Origin: a virus
Strand: one strand, 5' to 3'
DNA: 20,002 nt
Virus record (IMG/VR): IMGVR_UViG_3300021165_001687
Span: 1 to 20,002 of that record
Part shown: piece after piece, positions 1 to 8,601 of the stretch
Layout of the letters: the number at the start of each line of letters is the position of its first letter
Position numbering within the stretch: position 1 is the first letter of the stretch
Program-made: the position numbers and the translations under genes
Notes under the pieces: model-generated
The model's database searches: none
What the model was told of the DNA's origin: nothing
What the model saw: only the letters and a program-made list of their open reading frames with translations

Positions 1-43
1 CCTGACTGCTCTATCAGCTTTACATCTACGCTACTATAATAAT

Positions 44-694
44 ATGTTTGAGAGTACACATCAAATCATGGTTAAAAGACATTCTGATGTAATAATTGTG
101 GGCGGTGGAGCATCCGGCTGTGCAGCTGCTTATTATTTGGCGCTTGCTGGTGTGGATGTCGCACTTTTGGAACAATTTGATCTAAATACACAAGCCTCTG
201 GGAGGAATGCTGGAAGTCTGCATGGACAAATCCAATTTGAACCATTTGATGAACTAGGAGATGAGTGGGCAAAAAAATTTTTACCCGGGCTTGATTTTTT
301 AGCAGAGTCATTAAAGATTTGGAAAAATCTATCAAAGCAACTGGACACTGATTTAGAGGTTGGCGGTAGTGGTGGTTTGATGGTGGCTCAAACTGCATCT
401 GATATGAAAGCGCTGGCTAGAAAAGTAGCACTTGAAAATGAGATTGGTATCAAGTCACGCTTGATTGATCGTACTGAACTAAATGAAAAAGCTCCGTACA
501 TCTCTAAAAATATGTTGGGGGCTGCATATTGCCCTATTGAAGGGAAAGCAAATCCCCTGATAACGGCACCTGCATTTGCTGCGCGAGCTCAAGATTTAGG
601 AGCCAGTATTTTTACTGGTGTTGAAGTTTTTGAAATTTTAAAAGAACCGAATTGGATAAGGGGGATTACCCCTTTTCACCAGGTTTTGGTATGA
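44..694 (+). CDS. FAD-dependent oxidoreductase (DAO family), 3'-truncated
   Basis: This is the N-terminal part of a bacterial DAO-type flavoprotein, which would oxidise an amine or amino-acid substrate; the substrate cannot be read from this fragment. Just after Met-68 comes the FAD-binding Rossmann motif VIIVGGGASG with the downstream acidic residue in LLEQ, then an SGRNAGSLH motif typical of the family. The ATG at 68 places the Rossmann strand about seven residues from the start and is the likelier start; the ATG at 44 adds eight residues. Family-like sequence continues to about nt 650-655 (KEPNW). The remaining codons to the stop at 694 are phage DNA read out of frame, so only about 195 of an expected 370 or more residues are present. 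The fragment has GATC, AGCT and CATG sites, which the rest of the window lacks. It is probably from another genome. Confidence 0.75.
   Translation: MFESTHQIMVKRHSDVIIVGGGASGCAAAYYLALAGVDVALLEQFDLNTQASGRNAGSLHGQIQFEPFDELGDEWAKKFLPGLDFLAESLKIWKNLSKQLDTDLEVGGSGGLMVAQTASDMKALARKVALENEIGIKSRLIDRTELNEKAPYISKNMLGAAYCPIEGKANPLITAPAFAARAQDLGASIFTGVEVFEILKEPNWIRGITPFHQVLV
640..674. other. Junction between bacterial and phage DNA
   Basis: Coding content switches here from the interior of an oxidoreductase gene to the interior or start of a phage tail-completion gene in another frame. A small inverted repeat lies at the switch: AAGGGG (658-663) and CCCCTT (669-674) around a 5-nt loop. No integrase, att-like direct repeat or transposon end is visible. 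A chimeric assembly or amplification artefact is the simplest reading; a real recombination event is possible. Confidence 0.6.
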
Positions 695-1140
695 ATAGAC
701 CAGGTCAACCAAAATACACAGGGAACAAAAACGCATCAGGTGGATTAAGAGATAGTATTGAATTTCAGGTAGTAGGTGATGAAAAAAGTGGATGGGGTAT
801 TGAACTTTATATGAACAACTATTGGAGGTATGTTAACGATGGTGTATCCCCATCAAAAAAATATCCATCAAGTGGTTACATAAGTGGTGGGGGAACAAGT
901 CCGTTCATTAGTTCTTTAGTTCAATGGTTCAGTGATAAATTAGGTATCACAGGTAAAGAAGCATTGGGTAGAGCGTTTGGAGCCAGATATAATATTTGGA
1001 GATATGGGGTAGCCCCATCATATTTTTATTCAAACGCATTGGAAGAAATTATACCAGAAATGGAAGAACAATTTGGAGACCAATACTTTGAAATATTACA
1101 ACAAATAATTACAAGCAGAGTGATAAAAGACATAGTATGA
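652..1140 (+). CDS. Tail-completion / neck protein (HK97 gp10-like), probably 5'-truncated
   Basis: The 162-residue product resembles the small head-tail joining or tail-completion proteins of siphophages. Visible features are an N-terminal GFGMNRPGQPKYTG stretch, a central YWRYVNDGVSPSKKYP segment (the 'Y..v..G..P' signature of gp10-like proteins), then GGGTSPFISSLVQWF and a helical C-terminus. The only available start is a TTG at 652, inside the suspected junction, and the same frame is closed by a TGA at 631. The true N-terminus is therefore probably missing. Its stop overlaps the next start in an ATGA arrangement, which indicates translational coupling to the tail gene at 1137. The family assignment is from pattern recognition only. 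Confidence 0.6.
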   Translation: MDKGDYPFSPGFGMNRPGQPKYTGNKNASGGLRDSIEFQVVGDEKSGWGIELYMNNYWRYVNDGVSPSKKYPSSGYISGGGTSPFISSLVQWFSDKLGITGKEALGRAFGARYNIWRYGVAPSYFYSNALEEIIPEMEEQFGDQYFEILQQIITSRVIKDIV

Positions 1141-3026
1141 GTATAACGATTAATCAACAACCTTTAGGATTAACCCCTTCAAATGCGTATCATATTTACA
1201 ACGCATCTTCAACCCTAACAGGACAAACAGATTTTAGGTATGTGTTTGATGTATGGGTAAACCCATTTCAATCTACAGCAGTAAAATTAGCCCGACTAAA
1301 AGTTCAACCAAATACAAGTGGTAGGGGTATAATCAATATTGAAACCATACTACAATCTTGGGTAGTTGGAAACGCAAGAAGTGAATACCCCCAAGTAATA
1401 TCAGGGGGCACTAATTCATCAGTTACAATACCAACAGGATTTATTGCCAACAACTACAATTTTAGTTTTTCCAACGCATTTAATACCAATTCAAACTATG
1501 AATTACAACCCCATATTTTGGATTACAGAGTGTTAGTAGGTGAGCAGTATAGTGTATCAGGTGTAACGACTTTATCTATCCCCACAAACCCTTCTTTACC
1601 CACATCAACTTTTTCTACATCAGGTTCAACACAAGCATCCACTTATTCGGGAACACCAAATACAATTAACTGGTCTAACGCTGGTTCAAACGCAAGGAAC
1701 TATTCAAGTGGTATTACACAGGGGGTTACTTTTACACACACGCAGTCAGGTGGAACATTAATACAATCAGGTTCAACAACAGGTACAAGTGGTTCATACT
1801 TAGCATCCGTATCCCCATCCACAGGTGATTACTTTGTAGTCACTGAAAAATATAGTGGGGTTCAATTTGTTTGGAGATGGAATGTTGACAACACAGGTTG
1901 GACATTACTTTCAACAGTATACCCAAATAACGCAGCGAGCATTTATCAACCAACAGATATTACTATTTGGCCTGGCGTTCAGGATGTTAATAAAAATTGG
2001 AATTATTACCAAACACTTTCATCACAGTCAACAAACCCTAATGGTTTAGATAACCACCAATATTGGGAAGCATATCAATTCAAATTATTACCATATTCAC
2101 AGTTAAATAGTTATACACCTGGTAGATTTTTACAACCCTTTGGACCTGAAATAGAACAATCGGTTTTGAACGATGCTGTAACACAAGAGTTTTTCAGTGC
2201 GGAAACAAGGTATAGATGGTATCACCCTGATTGTCCATTATTAGTTTCAAATATCATAGGTCAAAACCAACTTTACAATAATCCAATATCGGGGGTTACT
2301 GTATCTTTTAGAATACCAAATCAACAATTTTTAGATGTTAGTTATTTACCTACAAGTTCAGGGGTTACACCATTGGATACTTCAGTTTACCAAGACCCTA
2401 AAACAAGAATTGGTTATTGGAATTTACACCCCCTATTCAAGGATATTCAATCACTTTACGCTGAAGATTTTACAGACATTTTTGTGAACCCTTATGGAAC
2501 AGGAGACGAACTTTCAATAACTGGTAGTGGTGTTGGTGAGATTGTAAGATACAAAATATTACCTGCTAATTGTTTGAGTGACCCTATACATTTCTTTTAC
2601 CTTACAAGAAGTGGTAGTTGGGATACATATACTTTTGACAGAAAAAATGTTAGAAAACTGAACCAGAAAAAAGATACATATTCACAAGGGGGTATTAGAA
2701 ATAACTCTATATTCAATCCATTTGATAACACCCAAAGAAAAGTAATATATGACAATGATTTAATTGAAACAGTTACGGCTCAAACGAATTGGGTAGACCC
2801 TAATGAAACCCCCATTATAGAAGAGATTTTTAATTCAACAAGAGTTTATATTATTAAGGACTATAGTTTCAATTATGATGTATCAATACCGTATCAACCT
2901 TACTTAATTCCTATTAATATTTTAGACAATTCATTTGAAGAGTTTACTGGTAGGTATGGTAAAGTATTTCAATACACTTTCAACTTTGAATATAATCCTT
3001 TCCAAATGTATAGAACCAATTTGTAA
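1137..3026 (+). CDS. Putative tail/baseplate structural protein
   Basis: The 629-residue protein resembles large structural proteins encoded before the tape measure gene in Bacteroidota phages. The N-terminal 100 residues are beta-rich (YRYVFDVWVNP-like strand, then a GRGIINIETILQSWV segment). Residues about 150-240 form a Ser/Thr/Gly-rich low-complexity insert (repeated SGST and GTSG), which may be an exposed loop. The C-terminal third is rich in aromatic residues and polar strands. There is no signal peptide, membrane segment or enzymatic motif. It starts inside the previous gene's stop (ATGA) and its own TAA overlaps the next ATG, so the three genes are translationally coupled. The exact position in the tail (hub, distal tail or wedge) is not known. 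Confidence 0.55.
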   Translation: MSITINQQPLGLTPSNAYHIYNASSTLTGQTDFRYVFDVWVNPFQSTAVKLARLKVQPNTSGRGIINIETILQSWVVGNARSEYPQVISGGTNSSVTIPTGFIANNYNFSFSNAFNTNSNYELQPHILDYRVLVGEQYSVSGVTTLSIPTNPSLPTSTFSTSGSTQASTYSGTPNTINWSNAGSNARNYSSGITQGVTFTHTQSGGTLIQSGSTTGTSGSYLASVSPSTGDYFVVTEKYSGVQFVWRWNVDNTGWTLLSTVYPNNAASIYQPTDITIWPGVQDVNKNWNYYQTLSSQSTNPNGLDNHQYWEAYQFKLLPYSQLNSYTPGRFLQPFGPEIEQSVLNDAVTQEFFSAETRYRWYHPDCPLLVSNIIGQNQLYNNPISGVTVSFRIPNQQFLDVSYLPTSSGVTPLDTSVYQDPKTRIGYWNLHPLFKDIQSLYAEDFTDIFVNPYGTGDELSITGSGVGEIVRYKILPANCLSDPIHFFYLTRSGSWDTYTFDRKNVRKLNQKKDTYSQGGIRNNSIFNPFDNTQRKVIYDNDLIETVTAQTNWVDPNETPIIEEIFNSTRVYIIKDYSFNYDVSIPYQPYLIPINILDNSFEEFTGRYGKVFQYTFNFEYNPFQMYRTNL

Positions 3027-6000
3027 TGCTTCAATTAAGAGTAATATTAGACGGAACAATAGATTTTGTAGACCTGTATGGGGATGAAGGTATTAATTTC
3101 AATTATTCATTCGCAGAGATACAGGATATAACAAAGAAAAATTCTAATTTTTCACAGAGTTTTTCTGTACCAGGTTCAAAGAAAAATAACCAAATCTTTA
3201 ACCATTTTTATGACTTAAATAGTGTCAATCTTGACTATGATGTTAGAAGGGCTATTGACGCTACTTTGGTGTTTCAGGGACAAGAGATTTTTCAGGGATA
3301 CATAAGGCTTAATAGTGTAACCACACAAAAAAGAAAGATAGTTTACAACATCACTTTCTATGCTAATGTCGGTAAAGCAATTACAAACATTGGGGATAAG
3401 TTTTTGTTTGATTTGAACTATAGTGATTTGGCACACCCCTACAATGAACAAGTAATATTAGACAGTTTATATGATACTGACTTTAGTGGTGGAACTGAAC
3501 CATATAATGATGGTAGGGTCTATTTCTTATTAGCCCAATACGGATATGAATATGATGACAACGGAAATGTTCAAACAAGTTCAACCCCCATTATTGATTA
3601 TAGAAACGGAATTGAACCTGGTTATTTTGACAGTATCAGTACACCCTTAAGATATTACTACCTAAAGCCAGCAATCCAAATTAAATGGATGTATGAACAA
3701 ATTTTCTATGAGGCTGGTTTTGATATTAATAGTGATTTTTTTAATACCGCATATTTTGAAAGGTTCTTTTTACCCTTAACATTTAATAAAGATAGTTTGT
3801 ATCTTTCACAAGCCGTTAAACCCTGTTTCGCTTTTGATAACGACAACCAATCGGGGGGTACACAAATTAATCTATCGGCTGTCACTTGGCAAGGAGCACC
3901 ATTTACAGGTGTAACTCAAAACCTTTATAGGGTAGAACAATTACCAGAAACTTGTAATAATATAAATGCTCACCAATTTAGTAACTATACTTTTAGAGTT
4001 GAAAGCGATGGTTTCTACAGGATTAAATTTACTGCTAAAGGTTTCAACAGTGAGCAGTATAGGGATAGTATAAATTTAGATGCTCTTTACAGAATTAACC
4101 TAAATGAAATTGTGACAGGTCCAAATGGTCTATCTGGTTCAACAATATTCGCATACCCAAGTATCAATACTTATTCAACACTTGGTGCTGGTTTTTCTTT
4201 TCAAGCAGGTAGAGTTTTTACAGTATATCTTTCAAGTTTGTATGATTATTCTTGGGATTTAGATATTGACCAGGGAATTGGAACAGCAATTTTTACACAA
4301 TTCGGTATGGAAATACTTGATGGTCCAAGATTTATTCTTGGTAATGTAGATTACAAGCAGGAATTTCCCCCTGATGAAATAAAACAAATTGACTTTATTA
4401 CTTCAATAAATAAAGCATTCAATCTTATTGTTGTAGAAGACAAGACAAAAGAAAATACCTTTAGAGTTGAACCATTAATTGATTTTATTGGTAAGGGGGA
4501 AACATTAGATTGGACTTACAAAGTTGATAGAGATAGTAACATACAACTTGAACCAACAACCAATATATTCAACGGAACATTAAATTACTTAAATTCACTT
4601 GACAGAGATTACGGTAATAACGAGTTTAATAAACGCTCTAATAAGATTTTTGGAACAAGACAAATTAACCTTGACCAGGACTTTAAGAACAATGATATAA
4701 CTTTTAATTTTATTACAGGAAACAGGGTTGATATAACTTTGAATAACCTGTCAGTCCCAAATGTAACAATACCTGTTTATTTTGTGACTATTGAAAATGA
4801 CAATGAAGGAATTGTTGAGTTATCTTTTAATGCGAGAAAAACTTTACCTAATTTGTCTTTTAGGGGATTAAACTTACCTGCTAAAAATGTAGGGTTTATT
4901 AACGCAAGTGGAACTACAACTGTTAATAATTTTTACCTTGAGCAGAACCTTGTTAATATGTTTCCAATATCAAATAGATATACAACATATCCATTTGGTA
5001 TAACTGGTTTTACACACGCTATCAACTTTGACAAAAGAGACAGGTTTGATTTGGTTGAGTATGACTTTACACAGAGTGAAGATTTTTATGACATTTACTA
5101 TAATGAGTATAAAGAAGATTTAACCAATGAAGAAAATAGAGTTTACAGAGCGGTGGTATATCTAACCCCCCAAGAAATTCAAAACCTTGTTGGTAACGAA
5201 AAAATCTTAATTGACAATACCCCTTTCCGTATTAATAAAATTACGAATTATTCATTATTGAAACCATCAAAAGCCAATGTTGAATTAATTAAGTTGACTG
5301 TAGATTATAGCCCCCATAGAAAAAAATGTTACACCTTAACTGCTTGTGATGACCCTGCGGATATTATTTATACAAACACTGACTTAAATTATACCATTTG
5401 GGCTTATGTAGGTAAGAAGGTAAAAATTGGGGAATTTTGTTATGAGATTGAAGAAGTAACCTGTGATGATAGTTACCCCTATGAAAGAATAGAAGTACCT
5501 TTTCAAAACAATAGTTTTATTCCTTTGTTTTATGACGATTGTGACTGTTTAATACCGATAGATGATGTTGATATTACCAATGACTTTGTAACCCCACCAG
5601 TCCCTACGCCCACACCTTCATCAGGTTCAACTTTCTACTATTACATTATTGAAAGTTGTGAGATAGCAGAACAAGCACTTATTCGTTCAACCATATTACT
5701 TCAAATCGGTAGTGGTATATTTTATAGAGGTGAGTGTTGGTTTGTATTCGCTCAAACAAGTTTGGTTAATACCAATGACTATTTCGGTCCTTATTTTGAC
5801 GACTGTGTTGATTGTATTAATAATCCGCCAACACCAACCCCCACGGCATCCATAACACCAACACCCACGCCCACAACATTGGGTTGTCCTTGTATAGAAT
5901 ATTTGGTTGAAAATAGAGAAGCATTTTCTACAAATGTTGATTATACAGATTGTTATGGAATACCACAAACAATAACTTTATTACCTGATTTTTCAATTAA

Positions 6001-6439
6001 CATTTGTTGTTGTGAAGGCACTATAACAAGTGATTGGGGAACAATAAGTGAACTTGGACCTGATGCTTGTCAACCTGTTCCAACACAAACATTAACACCA
6101 TCGGTAACAAGCACACCAAACCCAACTCCTACCCCAACCAAAACACCTGGTTTACCAACACCAACCCCGTCTGTAACCCCTACTTGTGGATTTAAGTTAT
6201 GGGTAATTCAGGTATGTAATTTCACTTGTGTTGGTGGTATATGTGCTTGTGAGGATAGCACAACAGAAATAGTTTACACAAAATGTAATGTGACTGACTT
6301 GACTGACCAATTCACAGAAATATATGATACACCAAATCTTATTTCACCTTGGCTTGGTGATTTTCAAAGAAACGGAAGTATATGGAACAGTTATGGTTCA
6401 GGTGTAAGTTTGGTTTGTAATATTGGAGGACCTTGTTAA
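3026..6439 (+). CDS. Large tail/baseplate protein with C-terminal Cys-rich display modules
   Basis: This 1137-residue protein has two parts. Residues 1 to about 760 form a beta-rich tail protein. Its N-terminus (FVDLYGDEGINFNYS, then SFSVPGSKKNNQIFNHF) is a pattern I recognise from Bacteroidota phage tail/baseplate proteins. From about residue 770 there are at least four small cysteine-bearing modules: a CYTLTAC...GEFCYEI...FYDDCDC module, a related IIESC...GECWFVF...YFDDCVDC module, a module with VDYTDCYG and CCCEGT, and a terminal module framed by cysteines. Three Pro/Thr linkers separate the later ones (near residues 855-868, 932-952 and 1016-1054). The start overlaps the previous stop (TAATG). 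The C-terminal part is probably exposed and used for host binding or decoration, but no ligand can be named. Confidence 0.6.
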   Translation: MLQLRVILDGTIDFVDLYGDEGINFNYSFAEIQDITKKNSNFSQSFSVPGSKKNNQIFNHFYDLNSVNLDYDVRRAIDATLVFQGQEIFQGYIRLNSVTTQKRKIVYNITFYANVGKAITNIGDKFLFDLNYSDLAHPYNEQVILDSLYDTDFSGGTEPYNDGRVYFLLAQYGYEYDDNGNVQTSSTPIIDYRNGIEPGYFDSISTPLRYYYLKPAIQIKWMYEQIFYEAGFDINSDFFNTAYFERFFLPLTFNKDSLYLSQAVKPCFAFDNDNQSGGTQINLSAVTWQGAPFTGVTQNLYRVEQLPETCNNINAHQFSNYTFRVESDGFYRIKFTAKGFNSEQYRDSINLDALYRINLNEIVTGPNGLSGSTIFAYPSINTYSTLGAGFSFQAGRVFTVYLSSLYDYSWDLDIDQGIGTAIFTQFGMEILDGPRFILGNVDYKQEFPPDEIKQIDFITSINKAFNLIVVEDKTKENTFRVEPLIDFIGKGETLDWTYKVDRDSNIQLEPTTNIFNGTLNYLNSLDRDYGNNEFNKRSNKIFGTRQINLDQDFKNNDITFNFITGNRVDITLNNLSVPNVTIPVYFVTIENDNEGIVELSFNARKTLPNLSFRGLNLPAKNVGFINASGTTTVNNFYLEQNLVNMFPISNRYTTYPFGITGFTHAINFDKRDRFDLVEYDFTQSEDFYDIYYNEYKEDLTNEENRVYRAVVYLTPQEIQNLVGNEKILIDNTPFRINKITNYSLLKPSKANVELIKLTVDYSPHRKKCYTLTACDDPADIIYTNTDLNYTIWAYVGKKVKIGEFCYEIEEVTCDDSYPYERIEVPFQNNSFIPLFYDDCDCLIPIDDVDITNDFVTPPVPTPTPSSGSTFYYYIIESCEIAEQALIRSTILLQIGSGIFYRGECWFVFAQTSLVNTNDYFGPYFDDCVDCINNPPTPTPTASITPTPTPTTLGCPCIEYLVENREAFSTNVDYTDCYGIPQTITLLPDFSINICCCEGTITSDWGTISELGPDACQPVPTQTLTPSVTSTPNPTPTPTKTPGLPTPTPSVTPTCGFKLWVIQVCNFTCVGGICACEDSTTEIVYTKCNVTDLTDQFTEIYDTPNLISPWLGDFQRNGSIWNSYGSGVSLVCNIGGPC
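5590..6180 (+). repeat. Pro/Thr linker repeats in the tail protein gene
   Basis: Three runs of ACN-CCN codons (about 5590-5632, 5821-5880 and 6070-6180) encode PTPTP-type linkers between cysteine modules. The 18-mer CCTACGCCCACACCTTCA at 5603-5620 recurs exactly at 13955-13972 in another gene. Confidence 0.8.
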
Positions 6440-6458
6440 TAATATTTCATAATAGGAT
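6438..6458 (+). promoter_or_regulatory. AATAATATTT box before the tape measure gene
   Basis: AATAATATTTCATAATAGGAT ends directly at the ATG at 6459. It shares its first ten bases with the boxes at 8584 and 17110. It also contains a purine-rich AGGA close to the start, which may assist ribosome binding. Whether it is a promoter or a translation-initiation element cannot be decided from the sequence. Confidence 0.35.
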
Positions 6459-8573
6459 ATGGCACAAAAAGAATTAGTTTTCAAAGTAAAAGTAGTCAAC
6501 GAAAGCGGGGACATTGTAGAACAAACCGCTAAGTCGTTTGAGGACTTAAATAAGTCAGCATCGTCCCTGAAAAAGGAATTAGAAAAAAGTGACTTGGGTA
6601 GTGAGAAATTTAACAAACTACAAAAGGAACTTAAGAATACTGAAGGGGCTATAGAAAGCGCTAAAAATAAAACAACCCCCCTATTACAAAGGTTCAGTGA
6701 AATGCCAGGTCTTCTTGGAACTGTATCACAATCTTTACAGGGTTTAGGTCAGGGGTTCAAGGCTTTAATTGCTAACCCTGTAGGTGCTGTCATAGCGGCT
6801 ATCGCTGTAGTGTTTGGCGTGTTGTATAAGGCGTTAACTCGTACCGATGAAGGTATGGATAAGGTCAACCGAATAATGGCTAAATTTGGGGCTATTTTAG
6901 ACCCCGTTATGGAGGCTATTGGTGCGGCTGCGTTATTGATTGCTGACTTTGTTGAAACAGCACTTGACGGGTTCACATCTTTAATTCAACTTATACCAGG
7001 TATGGGTGAAGAGATGAAGGCTGCGGCTGAAGAGGGGGGTAGATTGGCGGATGAACTTGATAGTATCCAAGAAGCGGAAAGAGACCTTGCTGTGGCTCGT
7101 AGTGAACAAAACAAACAACTCGCTAAGGCAAGGGAATTATTAAGTGATAGTAATGCGTCATTAGCAGAAAGAAAAGCGGCTCTTGCTGAAGTAAGAGCGG
7201 GTGAAGAAAAACTGGCTAAACTTGAAGAAAATACGGCTCGTAGAAAACTACAGGCTATCAAAGATGAAATTAAACTCAAAGGTGCGAGTGAAGAAAGATT
7301 AAACGCTCAGGCTCAGGCTGAAATAGCATTGAACCAAGCACAGGAAAATACCGCAGCGGTAACAAGGAAACTTAACAAACAGGATGAGCAGTTAGATAGG
7401 GAAGCAGAACAAAGACAAAAAGAACTGGCTGAAAAAAGAAAACAAAGAGTAGAGGAAAGAAAGAAACAGGCTGAAGAGGCTGCGTCTTTTGAAAAGGCTT
7501 TAGATTTAGCAGTAATCACAGACAAGTTTCAAAGAGACCAACAGATATTGGCTAATGAAAAAGCGGCACAACAAAAACAATTAAGTCAGTTAAAAGTTAC
7601 CGCAGATAAAAGGGCTGAATTACAACTACAAATAGAACAGGTTTATCAAAACAAACTGAAGGAATTACAAGATGCTAAAAAGGCTGAAGATGATAAAAAG
7701 GCTGAAGAAGACAAGAAAAAAGAACAGGAAAAAACTGCTGAAAAAATTGACGCAAGAAAAAGAGAATTAGATGCCTTACTTCAATTATCAAGTGAAAAAG
7801 GTATAGAGGGTTTAGAAGATACAAAAAGATACCTTGATGAGTTAATGGCTATTGAATTGTCTGCGGCTAATATAAGTGAGGCTGAAAAACAGGTAATAAG
7901 GGACAAATACAATAAAGCAGAAATAGATGCGGAGAAAAAGGTTTTTGATGAAAAAAAGGCACTTAATCGTAAACTTATAGATGAAGAAATTAAGATGGTT
8001 CAAGCGGCTGCTCAAGGAGCCAGTGATTTAGCAGTAATTTTTGGAGCAGAAACCGAGGCGGGTAAAGCAGCCGCAACGGCTGCTGCCATCCTTAACACCT
8101 ATGCTGGTGCGGCTAAGGCTCTTAATGATGAAACAATCCCCAATACTTTCTTGCGTATTGTAGCCGCAGGTGCGGTCATCGCAACTGGTCTAAAGCAGGT
8201 CGCTACTATTAATAAAGTTTCCACATCAATACCTACACCAAATATCAGTAGAAAACTTGCTTCAGGGGGTTATGTATCAGGTAATGGTAGTGATACAAGT
8301 GATAGTATCACAGCGTCTTTATCCAATGGTGAATTTGTAATGAATAGTCAATCCACAAGTTTGTTCCGTCCTTTACTTGAAACTATGAACCAACAGGGTA
8401 GACAATTTTCAACAGCATCTACAGGGGTTCAGGGAATATCTACTATTGATGCGGCTATGATGGGTTCATTAGGTAGTATAGGTCAAACCCCCATTAAAAC
8501 TTATGTTGTAGCCAGTGAGGTTACAACAGTCCAACAGATTGAAAGACAAAATATGTCAAGGTCTGTGATGTAA
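6459..8573 (+). CDS. Tape measure protein
   Basis: This 704-residue protein would span the tail lumen and set tail length. It has a short beta N-terminus (LVFKVKVVNESGDIVEQTAKSFEDL), a hydrophobic segment near residues 103-125 (ANPVGAVIAAIAVVFGVLY), and a second hydrophobic region around 145-165. A long charged heptad-rich coiled coil full of Ala, Glu and Lys runs roughly from 190 to 530, followed by another Ala-rich hydrophobic stretch near 565-590. It ends in a Gly/Ser region with SGGYVSGNGSDTSDS and LSNGEFVM, a C-terminal pattern common in tape measure proteins. Using the usual rule of about 0.15 nm per residue, it would fit a tail near 100 nm. At 704 residues it is a mid-sized family member. 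Confidence 0.88.
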   Translation: MAQKELVFKVKVVNESGDIVEQTAKSFEDLNKSASSLKKELEKSDLGSEKFNKLQKELKNTEGAIESAKNKTTPLLQRFSEMPGLLGTVSQSLQGLGQGFKALIANPVGAVIAAIAVVFGVLYKALTRTDEGMDKVNRIMAKFGAILDPVMEAIGAAALLIADFVETALDGFTSLIQLIPGMGEEMKAAAEEGGRLADELDSIQEAERDLAVARSEQNKQLAKARELLSDSNASLAERKAALAEVRAGEEKLAKLEENTARRKLQAIKDEIKLKGASEERLNAQAQAEIALNQAQENTAAVTRKLNKQDEQLDREAEQRQKELAEKRKQRVEERKKQAEEAASFEKALDLAVITDKFQRDQQILANEKAAQQKQLSQLKVTADKRAELQLQIEQVYQNKLKELQDAKKAEDDKKAEEDKKKEQEKTAEKIDARKRELDALLQLSSEKGIEGLEDTKRYLDELMAIELSAANISEAEKQVIRDKYNKAEIDAEKKVFDEKKALNRKLIDEEIKMVQAAAQGASDLAVIFGAETEAGKAAATAAAILNTYAGAAKALNDETIPNTFLRIVAAGAVIATGLKQVATINKVSTSIPTPNISRKLASGGYVSGNGSDTSDSITASLSNGEFVMNSQSTSLFRPLLETMNQQGRQFSTASTGVQGISTIDAAMMGSLGSIGQTPIKTYVVASEVTTVQQIERQNMSRSVM

Positions 8574-8583
8574 AATTTAGAAA

Positions 8584-8601
8584 AATAATATTTAGAATAA
8601 G
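8584..8601 (+). promoter_or_regulatory. AATAATATTTAG box before the head protease gene
   Basis: AATAATATTTAGAATAAG abuts the ATG at 8602. It matches the box before the portal gene (17110-17127) at 16 of 18 positions, with the same zero distance to the start codon. This suggests a shared late promoter or translation-initiation signal. Confidence 0.4.

Noticed and set aside
1-43. Possible tRNA D-arm remnant on the minus strand (AGCTGATAGAGC-like string)
   Set aside because: No acceptor stem, anticodon or T-arm can be formed in the available sequence.
6749-7525. Several minus-strand open frames inside the tape measure gene
   Set aside because: They are Ser/Ala/Leu-rich shadows of the Ala/Lys/Glu coiled-coil codons on the plus strand.
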